Shown: positions 1-7,974 of the stretch, piece after piece
Layout of the letters: each line of letters opens with the position of its first letter
Position numbering within the stretch: the stretch's first letter is position 1
Assembly (NCBI RefSeq): GCF_022271435.1
Contig: NZ_JAFIQY010000001.1
Location: forward strand, 62,001-126,000
Origin: Streptomyces monomycini
GTDB taxonomy: Bacteria; Actinomycetota; Actinomycetes; Streptomycetales; Streptomycetaceae
Reading direction: 5' to 3'
Length of the DNA stretch: 64,000 nucleotides
Translations under genes and position numbers: made by a program
The notes under the pieces: model-generated
What the model was told of the DNA's origin: nothing
What the model saw: only the letters and a program-made list of their open reading frames with translations
Database searches by the model: none

Positions 1-368
1 CAGGGGTCGTCGACCGGAGTGATCCAGGTCCCGTGCTGATCGGCGAACGCGGCGGTGGAGTGGGCGAGTTCGGGGTCACCGGGGAAGTCGTAGGGCATGC
101 GGCACATGCCGCGCGGCAGTTCGTCGGAGGTGAAGAGCCCGGCCCGCCTGTGCTGCGCGGCGACGACGAATTCGACGGTGGTCGCCCAGTGCGAGTCCAG
201 GACGACGACCGTGTCGTGGTCGAGCGTCTCGAAGACGTCCCGGCGCAGCCTGCGCAGTCCCGGTACGAGGCTGACCTCCCGCCCGCCGTTCAGCTCCCGC
301 CGGCCCGCTTCGGGCAGGACGATGGTGGGGACGTGGGCGAGAAGACCGGCGCCGACGATCTCACCCAT
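1..368 (-). CDS. Extradiol ring-cleavage dioxygenase, LigB superfamily (3' end cut by window edge)
   Basis: The frame opens with ATG at 366-368 and runs off the left edge; about 122 codons are visible. The N-terminus MGEIVGAGLLAHVPTIVLPE, followed by a VVLDSHWATTVEFV-like segment and a GMCRMPYDFPGDPELAH-like segment, is typical of class III extradiol dioxygenases (LigB / homoprotocatechuate 2,3-dioxygenase type), which use Fe(II) to open catecholic rings next to the hydroxyls. H13 and the DSHW histidine are likely metal or catalytic ligands, by family knowledge. The start overlaps the stop of the aldehyde dehydrogenase gene by 8 bp, so the two are translationally coupled. The ring-cleavage plus semialdehyde-dehydrogenase pairing fits meta-cleavage of an aromatic acid, but the exact substrate cannot be read from sequence. 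Confidence 0.85.
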   Translation of the reverse strand, partial: MGEIVGAGLLAHVPTIVLPEAGRRELNGGREVSLVPGLRRLRRDVFETLDHDTVVVLDSHWATTVEFVVAAQHRRAGLFTSDELPRGMCRMPYDFPGDPELAHSTAAFADQHGTWITPVDDP

Positions 369-1998
369 GGTGCTGCCAGCCCTTCGGTGCCGTGACGGTG
401 TTCTTCAGGTCGCAGTAGAAGTCGAAGCTCCAGTCGCCGCCCTCACGGCCCAGGCCGGACGCGCGGGAGCCGCCGAAGGGGGCGGCGAGGTCGCGGACGA
501 AGAAGCAGTTGACCCAGACCGTCCCGGCGACGAGCCGCGCGCCGACGCGGGCCGCGCGCTCGCGGTCCCCGGTGGCGAGGGTGGCGGCCAGTCCGTAGCG
601 GGTGCCGTTGGCCAGGGCCACGGCCTCGTCCTCGGTGCCGAAGCTCTGAAGGGTGAGTACGGGGCCGAAGACCTCCTCCTGGACGATCTCCGAGTCCTGT
701 GCGACGTCGGTCAGCAGCGTCGGCCGGTAGTACGTGCCGCCGGTCCGCTCGTTCAGTTCGGTGTGCGGGCCGCCGCCGAGGAGCGCGGTGGCGCCGTCGG
801 CCAGTGCCCGCCGGACGAAGCCGTCCACCCGTTCCAGGTGCCGGGGGTGGATGAGGGGGCCGATGTCGGTGGGCTCCTCGCGCGGGTCGCCCTGGACGAG
901 GGCACGGGCCCGGTCGGTGAAGCGCTCCAGGAAGGCGTCCCGTACGGAGTCCTCGACGAGCAGCCGGGTCGCGGCCAGGCAGACCTGGCCCGCGTTGTCG
1001 TACTGCTCGACGGCGAGGTCGGCGGCCAGGTCGAGGTCGGCGTCGGCGAAGACGAGCAGGGGTGACTTGCCGCCGAGTTCGAAGCTGGTGGGCACCAGGT
1101 GCGCGGCCGCGGCACGGGCGATCCGCCGCGCCGTGGGCACGGAGCCCGTGAAGCTGATGCGGCGCACACCCGGGTCGGACACGAGGGGCGCGCCGGCCTC
1201 GTCCCCGTACCCCTGGAGGACGTTGAGGACGCCCGGGGGCAGCCCGGCCTCGGCGGCGATGTCCGCGAAGAGCGACGCGGTGAGCGGCGTCCACTCGGCG
1301 GGTTTGAGGATCACCGGATCACCGGCGGCCAGCGCGGGGCCGATCTTCCAGGTGGCCAGCATCAGCGGCGCGTTCCACGGTGTGACGAGCGCGGCGGGGC
1401 CGGCCGGGTCCCAGGTCACGTGGTGGGTGTGGCCGCGGGTGGCGAAGTCCTCGTGGCCGAGGGCGAGCAGGCGGTCGGCGAAGAAGCGGAGGTTGTGGGC
1501 CGCGCGGGGCATCACACCGTTGCGGTGGGAGCGCAGCAGCGCGCCGTTGTCCGCCGTCTCGACGGCGGCGAGCTCTTCGAGGCGCGCCTCGACGCCGTCC
1601 GCGACGGCGTGCAGCAGCCGGGCGCGCTCCCGGTGCGGCGTCGCGGCCCAGCCGGGGAAGGCGGCACGGGCGGCGGCGACGGCCGCCCGTGCCTCCTCGG
1701 CGCCGCCCCGGGCGATCTCGGCGAGTGGCGCCCCGTCGATGGGTGAGCGGTCGGTGAAGGCACCGGCGGAGGCGCGGCGTTCGCCGCCGATCCAGTGGCG
1801 GGTGTCGACGGGGACTCCGGCGATCGTGACGGTGTCCCCGGCTGTCGGGGAGGCTTTTCTGGTCGCCGGGGCGATGGTTCGGGCTGTAGTAGCGGTGGTT
1901 CGGGCCGTGGTGGCGGTGGGCGGATGGTCCCGGCGCTCCGAGTTGGCCGGGGTTGCCGGGTGCGCCGGGGAGCCCGGTGCGGGCGCGGAGGGAGCCAT
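361..1998 (-). CDS. NAD(P)-dependent aldehyde dehydrogenase (HpaE/BetB-like)
   Basis: ALDH-superfamily enzyme of 545 residues, predicted to oxidise an aldehyde, probably the semialdehyde made by the neighbouring ring-cleavage dioxygenase. Visible motifs are the cofactor/oxyanion Asn in TPWNAP (about 209), LKPAEWTP, the general-base Glu in FELGGKSP (about 307) and the catalytic Cys in GQVCLAATR (about 340). The ATG at 1998 was chosen because GGAGG lies 5 nt upstream; the reading frame also extends to a TTG at 2025, but that lies inside the 14-bp inverted repeat. The first 55 or so residues are a Pro/Ala/Thr/Arg-rich tail (ATTARTTATTART) absent from ordinary family members. Two operator-like repeats lie upstream, at 2014-2027 and 2088-2101. 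Confidence 0.92.
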   Translation of the reverse strand: MAPSAPAPGSPAHPATPANSERRDHPPTATTARTTATTARTIAPATRKASPTAGDTVTIAGVPVDTRHWIGGERRASAGAFTDRSPIDGAPLAEIARGGAEEARAAVAAARAAFPGWAATPHRERARLLHAVADGVEARLEELAAVETADNGALLRSHRNGVMPRAAHNLRFFADRLLALGHEDFATRGHTHHVTWDPAGPAALVTPWNAPLMLATWKIGPALAAGDPVILKPAEWTPLTASLFADIAAEAGLPPGVLNVLQGYGDEAGAPLVSDPGVRRISFTGSVPTARRIARAAAAHLVPTSFELGGKSPLLVFADADLDLAADLAVEQYDNAGQVCLAATRLLVEDSVRDAFLERFTDRARALVQGDPREEPTDIGPLIHPRHLERVDGFVRRALADGATALLGGGPHTELNERTGGTYYRPTLLTDVAQDSEIVQEEVFGPVLTLQSFGTEDEAVALANGTRYGLAATLATGDRERAARVGARLVAGTVWVNCFFVRDLAAPFGGSRASGLGREGGDWSFDFYCDLKNTVTAPKGWQHHG

Positions 1999-2013
1999 CA
2001 CAGCCTCCAATTC

Positions 2014-2027
2014 GTTTGAGGCCAAAC
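2014..2027. promoter_or_regulatory. Operator-like inverted repeat, copy 1 (MarR regulon)
   Basis: GTTTGAGGCCAAAC: two perfect 5-bp arms, GTTTG and CAAAC, around 4 bp. It lies 16 bp upstream of the aldehyde dehydrogenase ATG, where a bound repressor would block transcription or initiation. Related copies occur at 2088, 2886, 4919 and 5024. Assignment to the MarR regulator at 2223-2798 is an inference. Confidence 0.6.
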
Positions 2028-2087
2028 AAAATAGGCGGCCGGGCTTCGGGCGGTCAACCCCTCCCCCGTTGCCGCCCCGTGGCTATC

Positions 2088-2101
2088 CTTTGACCCCAAA
2101 C
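2088..2101. promoter_or_regulatory. Operator-like inverted repeat, copy 2
   Basis: CTTTGACCCCAAAC, which reads GTTTGGGGTCAAAG on the minus strand. It has the same arm-N4-arm layout as copy 1 with one arm mismatch. It lies 74 bp from copy 1, about seven helical turns, in the gap between the MarR gene and the aldehyde dehydrogenase gene. It is probably the distal site of the same promoter. Confidence 0.5.
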
Positions 2102-2222
2102 GTCACGCCGGAGGCACGCACGCGGAGACACCGGAAGGACGGAGGTGGCGGAAATGATGAGGACGACGGGAAGGCGGCGACGTGACACCGCGCCTCCAGG
2201 ACGCCGGCTTTTGAGGGGCGGC

Positions 2223-2798
2223 TCAGCTCCGGGAAGGGCGGCGTCCGCTGCGTCGCGGGCGGGGGTCGGCCCCGTCGAGGAGGGCGAGCCGCCGCTCCTC
2301 CCCGTTCTCCTCCGTCTGCACCACGATCTTCCGCAGCAGGTCGGCCAGCGTCTTGCACTCCTCGTCGGTCAGCCGCTCGGAGACGAAGACCTCCTCCGCG
2401 TTGAAGGCGGGGAAGACCTCGGCCATCAGCCGCTCACCCTGGTCCGTCAGCCGCAGCAGCACCAGGCGCCCGTCGGAGGGGTGACTGTTGCGTTCGAGGA
2501 GGCCACGGCTCTGCAGCGTGCGGCACACCCCCGTCAGGGTGCCCTTGGAGATGCCGGCCTCCGCCGCCACGTGGCGGGTCTCCGTCTCGCCCCAGATCCA
2601 TACGACCCACAGCACGACGAACGAGGTCCAGGACAGCTCGGCGCCCCGCAGCACGGAGTTCTCGAAGTGCTGCCGCACGGCCGCGGCGGCGCGGTAGATG
2701 TTCGCCACTGCGACCATCTGGACGTGCCGGATCGGCGTGTCGCCCAGCTTGGCCTGTACGGCCTTCTCGGTCTCCCGGATGGAACGGTGCTCCGTCAC
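2223..2798 (-). CDS. MarR-family transcriptional regulator
   Basis: Winged-helix regulator of 191 residues. The core shows the MarR layout: a dimerisation helix, the segment ELSWTSFVVLWVVWIWGE, then the recognition helix (HVAAEAGISKGTLTGVCRTLQ) and wing (RNSHPSDGRLVLLRLTDQG). Such proteins usually repress catabolic operons and release DNA when a phenolic or aromatic ligand binds. The GTG at 2798 was chosen because GGGAGA sits 7 nt upstream; the longer frame from a TTG at 2834 has no such site. The C-terminus has a basic Arg/Pro/Ser tail. The gene is divergent from the SDR gene, and an operator-like repeat at 2886 lies between them, consistent with autoregulation. Confidence 0.9.
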   Translation of the reverse strand: MTEHRSIRETEKAVQAKLGDTPIRHVQMVAVANIYRAAAAVRQHFENSVLRGAELSWTSFVVLWVVWIWGETETRHVAAEAGISKGTLTGVCRTLQSRGLLERNSHPSDGRLVLLRLTDQGERLMAEVFPAFNAEEVFVSERLTDEECKTLADLLRKIVVQTEENGEERRLALLDGADPRPRRSGRRPSRS

Positions 2799-2885
2799 GT
2801 CGTGTTCTCCCGCGTCTCTCGCCGTTGCCGGCAATCCCCTGCCGAGTTCCGTGCGCCCCCGTAAGACCGTTGCCGTTCGCGATCC

Positions 2886-2899
2886 TTACGGACTCAAAC
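2886..2899. promoter_or_regulatory. Operator-like repeat, copy 3 (MarR/SDR divergent promoter)
   Basis: TTACGGACTCAAAC, which reads GTTTGAGTCCGTAA on the minus strand. One arm (GTTTG) is intact and the other is degenerate. It sits in the 278-bp divergent region between the MarR and SDR genes and resembles the copy at 4919 (GTTTGGGTCCGTAC) over 12 of 14 bp. Confidence 0.5.
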
Positions 2900-3076
2900 G
2901 ATAACCCGCCCCGTCCTGGCCCATCCGCCCTCACCCGGAAGCATTCTTCCGGAGACGCTCCTTACGAAGCTCTCTCACGGGAGCGTTCCTGCGACATCCC
3001 GTCAGCGCCCTTGGAACCGCTTGCTCCCCGCACCCGGCACACCGTTGCACTGCCCTCCAGCAAAAGGGAGTTCCGC

Positions 3077-3991
3077 ATGACCCGGCCTGCCGCACCAGCC
3101 CAGAACGATCAGCTCACCCGACCCGGTCAGCCCGATCAGTCCGAACTACCCGAACGGCCCGACCGGCCCGACCGGCCTGATCAGCCCGACCAGCCCGACC
3201 AGCCCGACCAGCCCGTCCTGCTTGTGGCCGGGGCCAGCAGCGGGATCGGTGCGGCCGTCGCCGCGCGCGGTACGGACGGAGGTGCCCGCGTCGCCGTGTG
3301 CGCCCGGCGCGCCGGTGCGCTGCGCGGGGTCGCGGACGCGTGCGGCGCCACACCTTACGTCACCGACCTGACCGTACGCGGCGAGGTCGAGGAACTGGTC
3401 GCGGCCGTGGTGCGGGACCACGGCCGTCTGGACGGCGTGGTCGCCAACGCCGGAACGATACGCCCCGGTAGCCTGCTGGAACTCAGCGACGAGGACTGGG
3501 ACGTCACGCTGCGCACCAACCTCACCTCCGTCTTCCTGCTCGCCCGCGCGACCCTGCCCCACCTGGCGGCCGCGGGGGGCGCGTTCGTCACCGTGGGCTC
3601 CGTCGCCGGGTTGCGCGCGGCCGCGGGCGCGGGCGCGTACGCCGCGTCCAAGGCGGGGGCCGGCATGCTGACGAGCGTCATCGCCGCGGAGTTCGGGCCG
3701 TACGGAGTACGGGCCAACACGGTGTGCCCCGGCTGGACGCGCACGGAGATGGCCGACGAGGAGATGCGGGAGTTCGCCGGCGGGCTTTCCCTGGACGCGG
3801 CGTACGCGCAGGCCACGGCGCTGGTGCCGCAGCGGCGCGCGGCGGCGGCCGAGGAGGTCGCGGATGCCGTGCTGTGGCTCCTCGGGCCTGGGGCGTCGTA
3901 CGTCAACGGGGCGACGCTGACCGTGGACGGCGGGTTGACCTCGGTCGACGCAGGGCGGGTGCCGTTCGACTTCGACGTGACACCGCGGTGA
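3077..3991 (+). CDS. Short-chain dehydrogenase/reductase with repeat-containing N-terminal tail
   Basis: NAD(P)-dependent SDR oxidoreductase of 304 residues. The Rossmann core begins near residue 46 with VLLVAGASSGIG and continues with NAG, the catalytic Ser in VGSVAG, YAASK (Tyr and Lys) and PGWTRTEM; the C-terminus has the usual NGATLTVDGG. The ATG at 3077 follows an AAGGGAG site by 6 nt. The first 45 residues are unusual: RPD and QPD triplets encoded by 9-bp tandem DNA repeats (about 3158-3215), probably a flexible tail. It is divergent from the MarR gene and convergent with the acetoacetate-decarboxylase-like gene. The substrate is unknown; context suggests an alcohol or diol made in the same aromatic pathway. 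Confidence 0.9.
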   Translation: MTRPAAPAQNDQLTRPGQPDQSELPERPDRPDRPDQPDQPDQPDQPVLLVAGASSGIGAAVAARGTDGGARVAVCARRAGALRGVADACGATPYVTDLTVRGEVEELVAAVVRDHGRLDGVVANAGTIRPGSLLELSDEDWDVTLRTNLTSVFLLARATLPHLAAAGGAFVTVGSVAGLRAAAGAGAYAASKAGAGMLTSVIAAEFGPYGVRANTVCPGWTRTEMADEEMREFAGGLSLDAAYAQATALVPQRRAAAAEEVADAVLWLLGPGASYVNGATLTVDGGLTSVDAGRVPFDFDVTPR

Positions 3992-4056
3992 CTGCGTACC
4001 GCGGACGTTCCCGGCCGCCGGCCTTCCCGTGACTCCGCGAGCCCGGGCGCGTACCG

Positions 4057-4890
4057 CTACGCGCTCGCGCCCCGCTCCAGCACGGTCCCGCCGTTCCAGC
4101 ACACCCCCACCTGCCGGTAGTAAGCCCCGATCGGCTCCGCGACGGCGAGGGTCGCCAGCTCCTCCGTGGGCGACGCGAACAGGTCCAGCTCCGCATCCGC
4201 CGCCCACGCCTGGCCCCCCTCGAAGGAAGCGGCTCCGCTCTCGACCAGCTCGTCCAGGGCGAGTCCAGTTCCGTCGATCGAGGGCAGCACGCGGTGGTGC
4301 GCCATCGGGTGGCCGTTCACGAAGCCGCCCGTCGCCGACGGCTCGCGCAGGGTGGCGACCACCTGGGCCAGCCGCCGGTCCCCCGCCGCGAGCGTCGCGC
4401 CGAAGACGGCGCCGGGTCGGATACGGGGTGCGGGGCCGTACGGGTGCGGCCTGGTCATGTGGATGGAACCGAGCTTCTTCGGGTAACCCTGGTGGATCCC
4501 GCGGGCGAGGGCGAAGTCCTTGTCGACCCAGATGTGGACGCAGCGCGAGTACGTACGGCCGCGGTAGCCGCAGCGTACGACCGCGAAGCACTCCTTGTAC
4601 TGGCTGCGCACCGGGTCGAGCAGTTCCTCCTTCCCCGCGCCGCAGGACTGCCAGTCCGCCCAGATCAGCGCGACGGCCCCCGGGTCCTCGTCCGCGGCGA
4701 CGAGCGGCTCGGGGAGAAGTTCGCGGACCCGGGCGGGATCGGTACGGTACTCGACGGTGAGCAGGTCGCCCGAGTAGTACCAGGGCGGGGGCGGGATCAG
4801 TGCGGCCCGGCCCGTGGCGGTCCTGGGCGGGAAGAAGCCCCGGACGGTCGGCACGGCCGATGTGGCCGATGCAGTGGGCTCAGTCGGCAC
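4057..4890 (-). CDS. Acetoacetate decarboxylase (ADC) family protein
   Basis: A protein of 277 residues with the ADC fold. The motif GYPKKLGSIH near residue 138 matches the ADC active-site loop, in which a Lys forms a Schiff base with a beta-keto or vinylogous acid. Conserved segments PPPWYYSGDLLTVEYRTD and VRCGYRGRTYSRCVHIWVD are also seen. ADC-like proteins act as decarboxylases, aldolases or hydratases on keto acids, which would suit a late step of ring-fission product breakdown. The GTG start at 4890 follows GAGGAG by 5 nt. The gene is divergent from the glutamine-synthetase-like gene, with operator-like repeats at 4919 and 5024 in between. Confidence 0.85.
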   Translation of the reverse strand: MPTEPTASATSAVPTVRGFFPPRTATGRAALIPPPPWYYSGDLLTVEYRTDPARVRELLPEPLVAADEDPGAVALIWADWQSCGAGKEELLDPVRSQYKECFAVVRCGYRGRTYSRCVHIWVDKDFALARGIHQGYPKKLGSIHMTRPHPYGPAPRIRPGAVFGATLAAGDRRLAQVVATLREPSATGGFVNGHPMAHHRVLPSIDGTGLALDELVESGAASFEGGQAWAADAELDLFASPTEELATLAVAEPIGAYYRQVGVCWNGGTVLERGASA

Positions 4891-4918
4891 AGTGGCTCCT
4901 CGGGTCGCCCTGCATGTC

Positions 4919-4932
4919 GTTTGGGTCCGTAC
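4919..4932. promoter_or_regulatory. Operator-like repeat, copy 4
   Basis: GTTTGGGTCCGTAC, located 29 bp upstream of the ADC-family start. The left arm is intact and the right arm is degenerate, as in copy 3. Confidence 0.5.
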
Positions 4933-5023
4933 GGTATGCCTTCACTCCCCGGTTGTCACGAGCGCGCCGGACCGGCCACCGATACCCCACCCCCTCTTGC
5001 GCGCCCCCACCCCTCTCCATATG

Positions 5024-5037
5024 GTTCGACCCCAAAC
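5024..5037. promoter_or_regulatory. Operator-like inverted repeat, copy 5
   Basis: GTTCGACCCCAAAC, which reads GTTTGGGGTCGAAC on the minus strand. The arms are near-perfect. It lies 50 bp upstream of the GTG start of the glutamine-synthetase-like gene and 105 bp from copy 4, ten helical turns. Confidence 0.55.
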
Positions 5038-5086
5038 GACATCCCGAGTGAGCCCGAGCACAGTCCCCGCAGGAAGGCTGGACAGG

Positions 5087-6454
5087 GTGAGCGAACAGAG
5101 CCCGGCACTCAGCGACCAGGCCCGGCAGGCCGTCGCGGCGCTGCGAGCGCAGGACATCGACGTGGTACGCGTCGTCTACCCCGACCTGCTCGGCGCCGAC
5201 CGCGCCCGCGACATCCTCGTCAGTCACCTGCCGGCCGCCGTGCACCACGGCCTGGCGTTCTGCCGCGCGGTCTACCACACCAGCCCGCAGAGTGACACCG
5301 TTCCCATGCCAGGGGGCCTGTCGGCGGGAATGCCGGACATCTCGGTCCGGCCCGACCTGGACACCCTGCACAGACTCCCCTGGGAGCCCGGCGTCGCCTG
5401 GTGCCTGGGCGAGGCCCTGGACCCGGCGACCGGGCGCCCGGCCCCCGAATCCCCGCGCGACCTGCTGCGCCGCGTACTGGACCGGATCGGCGCGGAACTG
5501 CACCCGGTGGTCGGCCCCGAGCTGGAGTACTACCTGTGTGAACGGGACGAGAGCACTGTCAACGGCTGGTCGCCCTACGGGCGGGCGCCCGGCAACGTCT
5601 ACAGCGCGGGGCTGCGCGGTGACCCCGACGGCCATCTGCTGCGCACGCTGAGGCACTTGAAGGAACTGGAGATCGGCGCGACGGCCGGGAACCGCGAGTT
5701 CGGCAGCGGTCAGTTCGAGATCAACCTCGACCATTCTGCGGCGCTCGACGCCGCCGACCGCGCGTTCCGCTTCAAGGCGGCCGTCAAGGAGATCGCCCGC
5801 ACGGAAGGACGGCTGGCCACGTTCATGGCCAGACCCTTCAACGAGGAGGGCGGCTCCGGCTTCCACCTGCACCTGTCGATGGTGGACGCGGACGGGCGCA
5901 ACGTCTTCGAAGGCCACGACGAGAGCGACCCGCACGGCCTGTCCACCGCCGCGCGGCACGCGACCGCCGGCGTCCTCGCCCACGCGCCGGCGCTCACCGC
6001 GCTGCTGAACCCGACCGTCAACTCCTACAAGCGCTTCGGCCCGCACAGTCTCGCCCCGTGGCTGATCGACTGGGGACTGGACAACCGCAGCGCGATGGTG
6101 CGCATACCGCCCGAGCGTGGCGGCGGAACCCGCCTGGAGCTGCGCCTCGGTGACGCCACGGCCAACCCCTACCTGGCCGTCGCGGGCGCGATCGCCGCCG
6201 TGGGACTCGGCCTGCGGGAGAAGCGTGAGCCACCGGAACCGCTGGAAGGCTACGGCTACCGGGAAGACACCGCGGCGCGGTTGCCGGGCACACTCGCCGA
6301 GGCGCTGGACGCGCTGGAGGGCGACACGGAACTGACGGAAATGCTGGGTGCCGACTTCACCCTCTCCTTCCTCACGTACAAGCGCAACGAGGTCGAGCGG
6401 TTCCAGCAGTACGTCACTGACTGGGAGTTCAAGGAATACGCCTTTCTCCTGTAA
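5087..6454 (+). CDS. Glutamine-synthetase-like ligase (probable gamma-glutamyl-amine synthetase)
   Basis: Protein of 455 residues with the type I glutamine synthetase layout: an N-terminal beta-grasp region and a catalytic ATP-grasp-like domain. Visible active-site segments are GPELEYYLCE, NREFGSGQFEINLDH, EEGGSGFHLHLS, NPTVNSYKRF and NRSAMVRIP. The sequence differs from housekeeping GlnA, resembling enzymes that ligate glutamate to an amine (polyamine, ethanolamine, aniline or isopropylamine type). GTG at 5087 was preferred because GGAAGG lies 9 nt upstream; an in-frame GTG at 5048 is only 10 bp past the operator. In this setting it may activate an aromatic or alkyl amine for oxidation. Family call is firm; substrate is inference. 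Confidence 0.85.
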   Translation: MSEQSPALSDQARQAVAALRAQDIDVVRVVYPDLLGADRARDILVSHLPAAVHHGLAFCRAVYHTSPQSDTVPMPGGLSAGMPDISVRPDLDTLHRLPWEPGVAWCLGEALDPATGRPAPESPRDLLRRVLDRIGAELHPVVGPELEYYLCERDESTVNGWSPYGRAPGNVYSAGLRGDPDGHLLRTLRHLKELEIGATAGNREFGSGQFEINLDHSAALDAADRAFRFKAAVKEIARTEGRLATFMARPFNEEGGSGFHLHLSMVDADGRNVFEGHDESDPHGLSTAARHATAGVLAHAPALTALLNPTVNSYKRFGPHSLAPWLIDWGLDNRSAMVRIPPERGGGTRLELRLGDATANPYLAVAGAIAAVGLGLREKREPPEPLEGYGYREDTAARLPGTLAEALDALEGDTELTEMLGADFTLSFLTYKRNEVERFQQYVTDWEFKEYAFLL

Positions 6455-6521
6455 CGACACCCTCCCGCACCGGGTTCCTTCCCGTGCTCTCCTCCTCGCC
6501 TTCTTCGCAAGGACAGCCCCC

Positions 6522-7883
6522 ATGACCACCTCCTCGACCGCCTCCACCGCTTCCCCGGCACCCGAACCCACACCCGAACCCACACCCGAACCCGAGCCCG
6601 CATCCGAGTCCGCACCCGAATCCGCCTCCCACCCGCTGCCCCTGGACGCAGTCGACCTCACCGACCACGACAACTTCACCGACGGCGACCTGTGCTGGCG
6701 GATGTTCGACACCCTGCGTCGCGAGGACCCCGTCCACTGGCAGCCGGAGGCCGCGCCCGGCAGCGGCTTCTGGGCCCTCACCCGGCACGCCGACATCGTG
6801 CGCGCCGGCCGCGACCCCGAGACGTTCACCTCCACCCGGTTCACCAACCTCGAAGAGGTCGACGAGCAGCACCGGGCGGCCCGCCGCTCCCTCCTGGAGA
6901 CCGACGGACCGCGCCACCGGGCCATGCGCAGGCTGTTGCAGCAGCAGTTCACTCCGCGGGCAGTCGCCACGTACGAGGTGTTCCTGCGCGGGCTGACCGC
7001 GCGGACGCTCGACGCGGCGCTCGCCAAGGGCCGCTTCGACTTCGTCCAGGAGGTCGCGGCCGACTTTCCGATCAACGTCCTCGCCCGCATGCTCGACGTC
7101 CCCGAGCACGACACCCGACGGCTGATCGACTGGGGCAATCGCATCATCGGCAACACCGACCCGGACTACGCGGACGTACTGCTCGGCACCGAGGAGAGCG
7201 AGCTCTACCGCGATCTGCCCTTCCGCAGCCCCGCCGCGCTGGAGGTCTTCGCGTACGGGCGGGAGCTGGCGGCGCGGCGCCGGGGCGCCGGCGGTGACGA
7301 CCTGGTGAGCCGGCTCGTCAACCAGTCGCCGTCGGACGGGGTGCCGCTGTCCGCGCGCGACTTCGACAACTACTTCCTGCTGCTGGTCGTCGCGGGCAAC
7401 GAAACCACCCGGCACGCCATCGCGCACACCATGCTCGCCCTGATCAACCATCCGGAACAGCGCGAGAAACTGCGCCAGGACCCGACCTTGATGCCGGGCG
7501 CCGTCGAGGAGTTCCTGCGCTGGTCCTCCCCCGTCCACCACTTCCGACGCACCGCCACACGCGACACCGAGCTGGGCGGCCGGCGGATGGCGGAAGGCGA
7601 GAAGGTGGTTCTCTGGTTCGCCTCCGGCAACCGCGACGAGACGGTCTTCGACGCCCCGTACCGTTTCGACGTCACCCGCACCGTCAACGACCACCTCACC
7701 TTCGGCAAGGGCGGCCCGCACTTCTGTCTGGGCAGCTCGCTGGCCCGCCTGGAGCTGCGTGTCATGTTCGAGGAACTCCTGCCCCGCCTGTCCGACATCC
7801 GCCTCACCGCCCGGCCCCGGTACGTCCGCTCCAACTTCGTCCACGGCCTGAAGACGCTGCCGGTCGAGATCACCCCGGCGTGA
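6522..7883 (+). CDS. Cytochrome P450
   Basis: Complete P450 of 453 residues. It shows the oxygen-binding I-helix motif AGNETT (291-296), ExxR as EFLR (330-333) and the haem loop FGKGGPHFCLG with Cys402. The overall pattern resembles bacterial CYPs of the CYP124/125/142 neighbourhood, which oxidise terpenoid or sterol chains, but the family cannot be fixed by eye. The ATG follows an AAGGA site. Residues 10-35 are a Pro-Glu-Thr tail encoded by 12-bp tandem repeats. It lies 67 bp downstream of the glutamine-synthetase-like gene on the same strand, probably co-transcribed. No ferredoxin gene is adjacent. Confidence 0.93.
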   Translation: MTTSSTASTASPAPEPTPEPTPEPEPASESAPESASHPLPLDAVDLTDHDNFTDGDLCWRMFDTLRREDPVHWQPEAAPGSGFWALTRHADIVRAGRDPETFTSTRFTNLEEVDEQHRAARRSLLETDGPRHRAMRRLLQQQFTPRAVATYEVFLRGLTARTLDAALAKGRFDFVQEVAADFPINVLARMLDVPEHDTRRLIDWGNRIIGNTDPDYADVLLGTEESELYRDLPFRSPAALEVFAYGRELAARRRGAGGDDLVSRLVNQSPSDGVPLSARDFDNYFLLLVVAGNETTRHAIAHTMLALINHPEQREKLRQDPTLMPGAVEEFLRWSSPVHHFRRTATRDTELGGRRMAEGEKVVLWFASGNRDETVFDAPYRFDVTRTVNDHLTFGKGGPHFCLGSSLARLELRVMFEELLPRLSDIRLTARPRYVRSNFVHGLKTLPVEITPA

Positions 7884-7974
7884 TCGTGTACGGACGAAAG
7901 TTCGCGCCGCAGGACGACGGGCGGGAATCAGGAAAACCCTGCCGGGCTCCCGCCGCGGTCGACAGGATGAGGGC

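Noticed and set aside
4880..7156. Long frame antisense to the GS-like and P450 genes
   Set aside because: Both sense genes have full family motifs; the antisense product has none.
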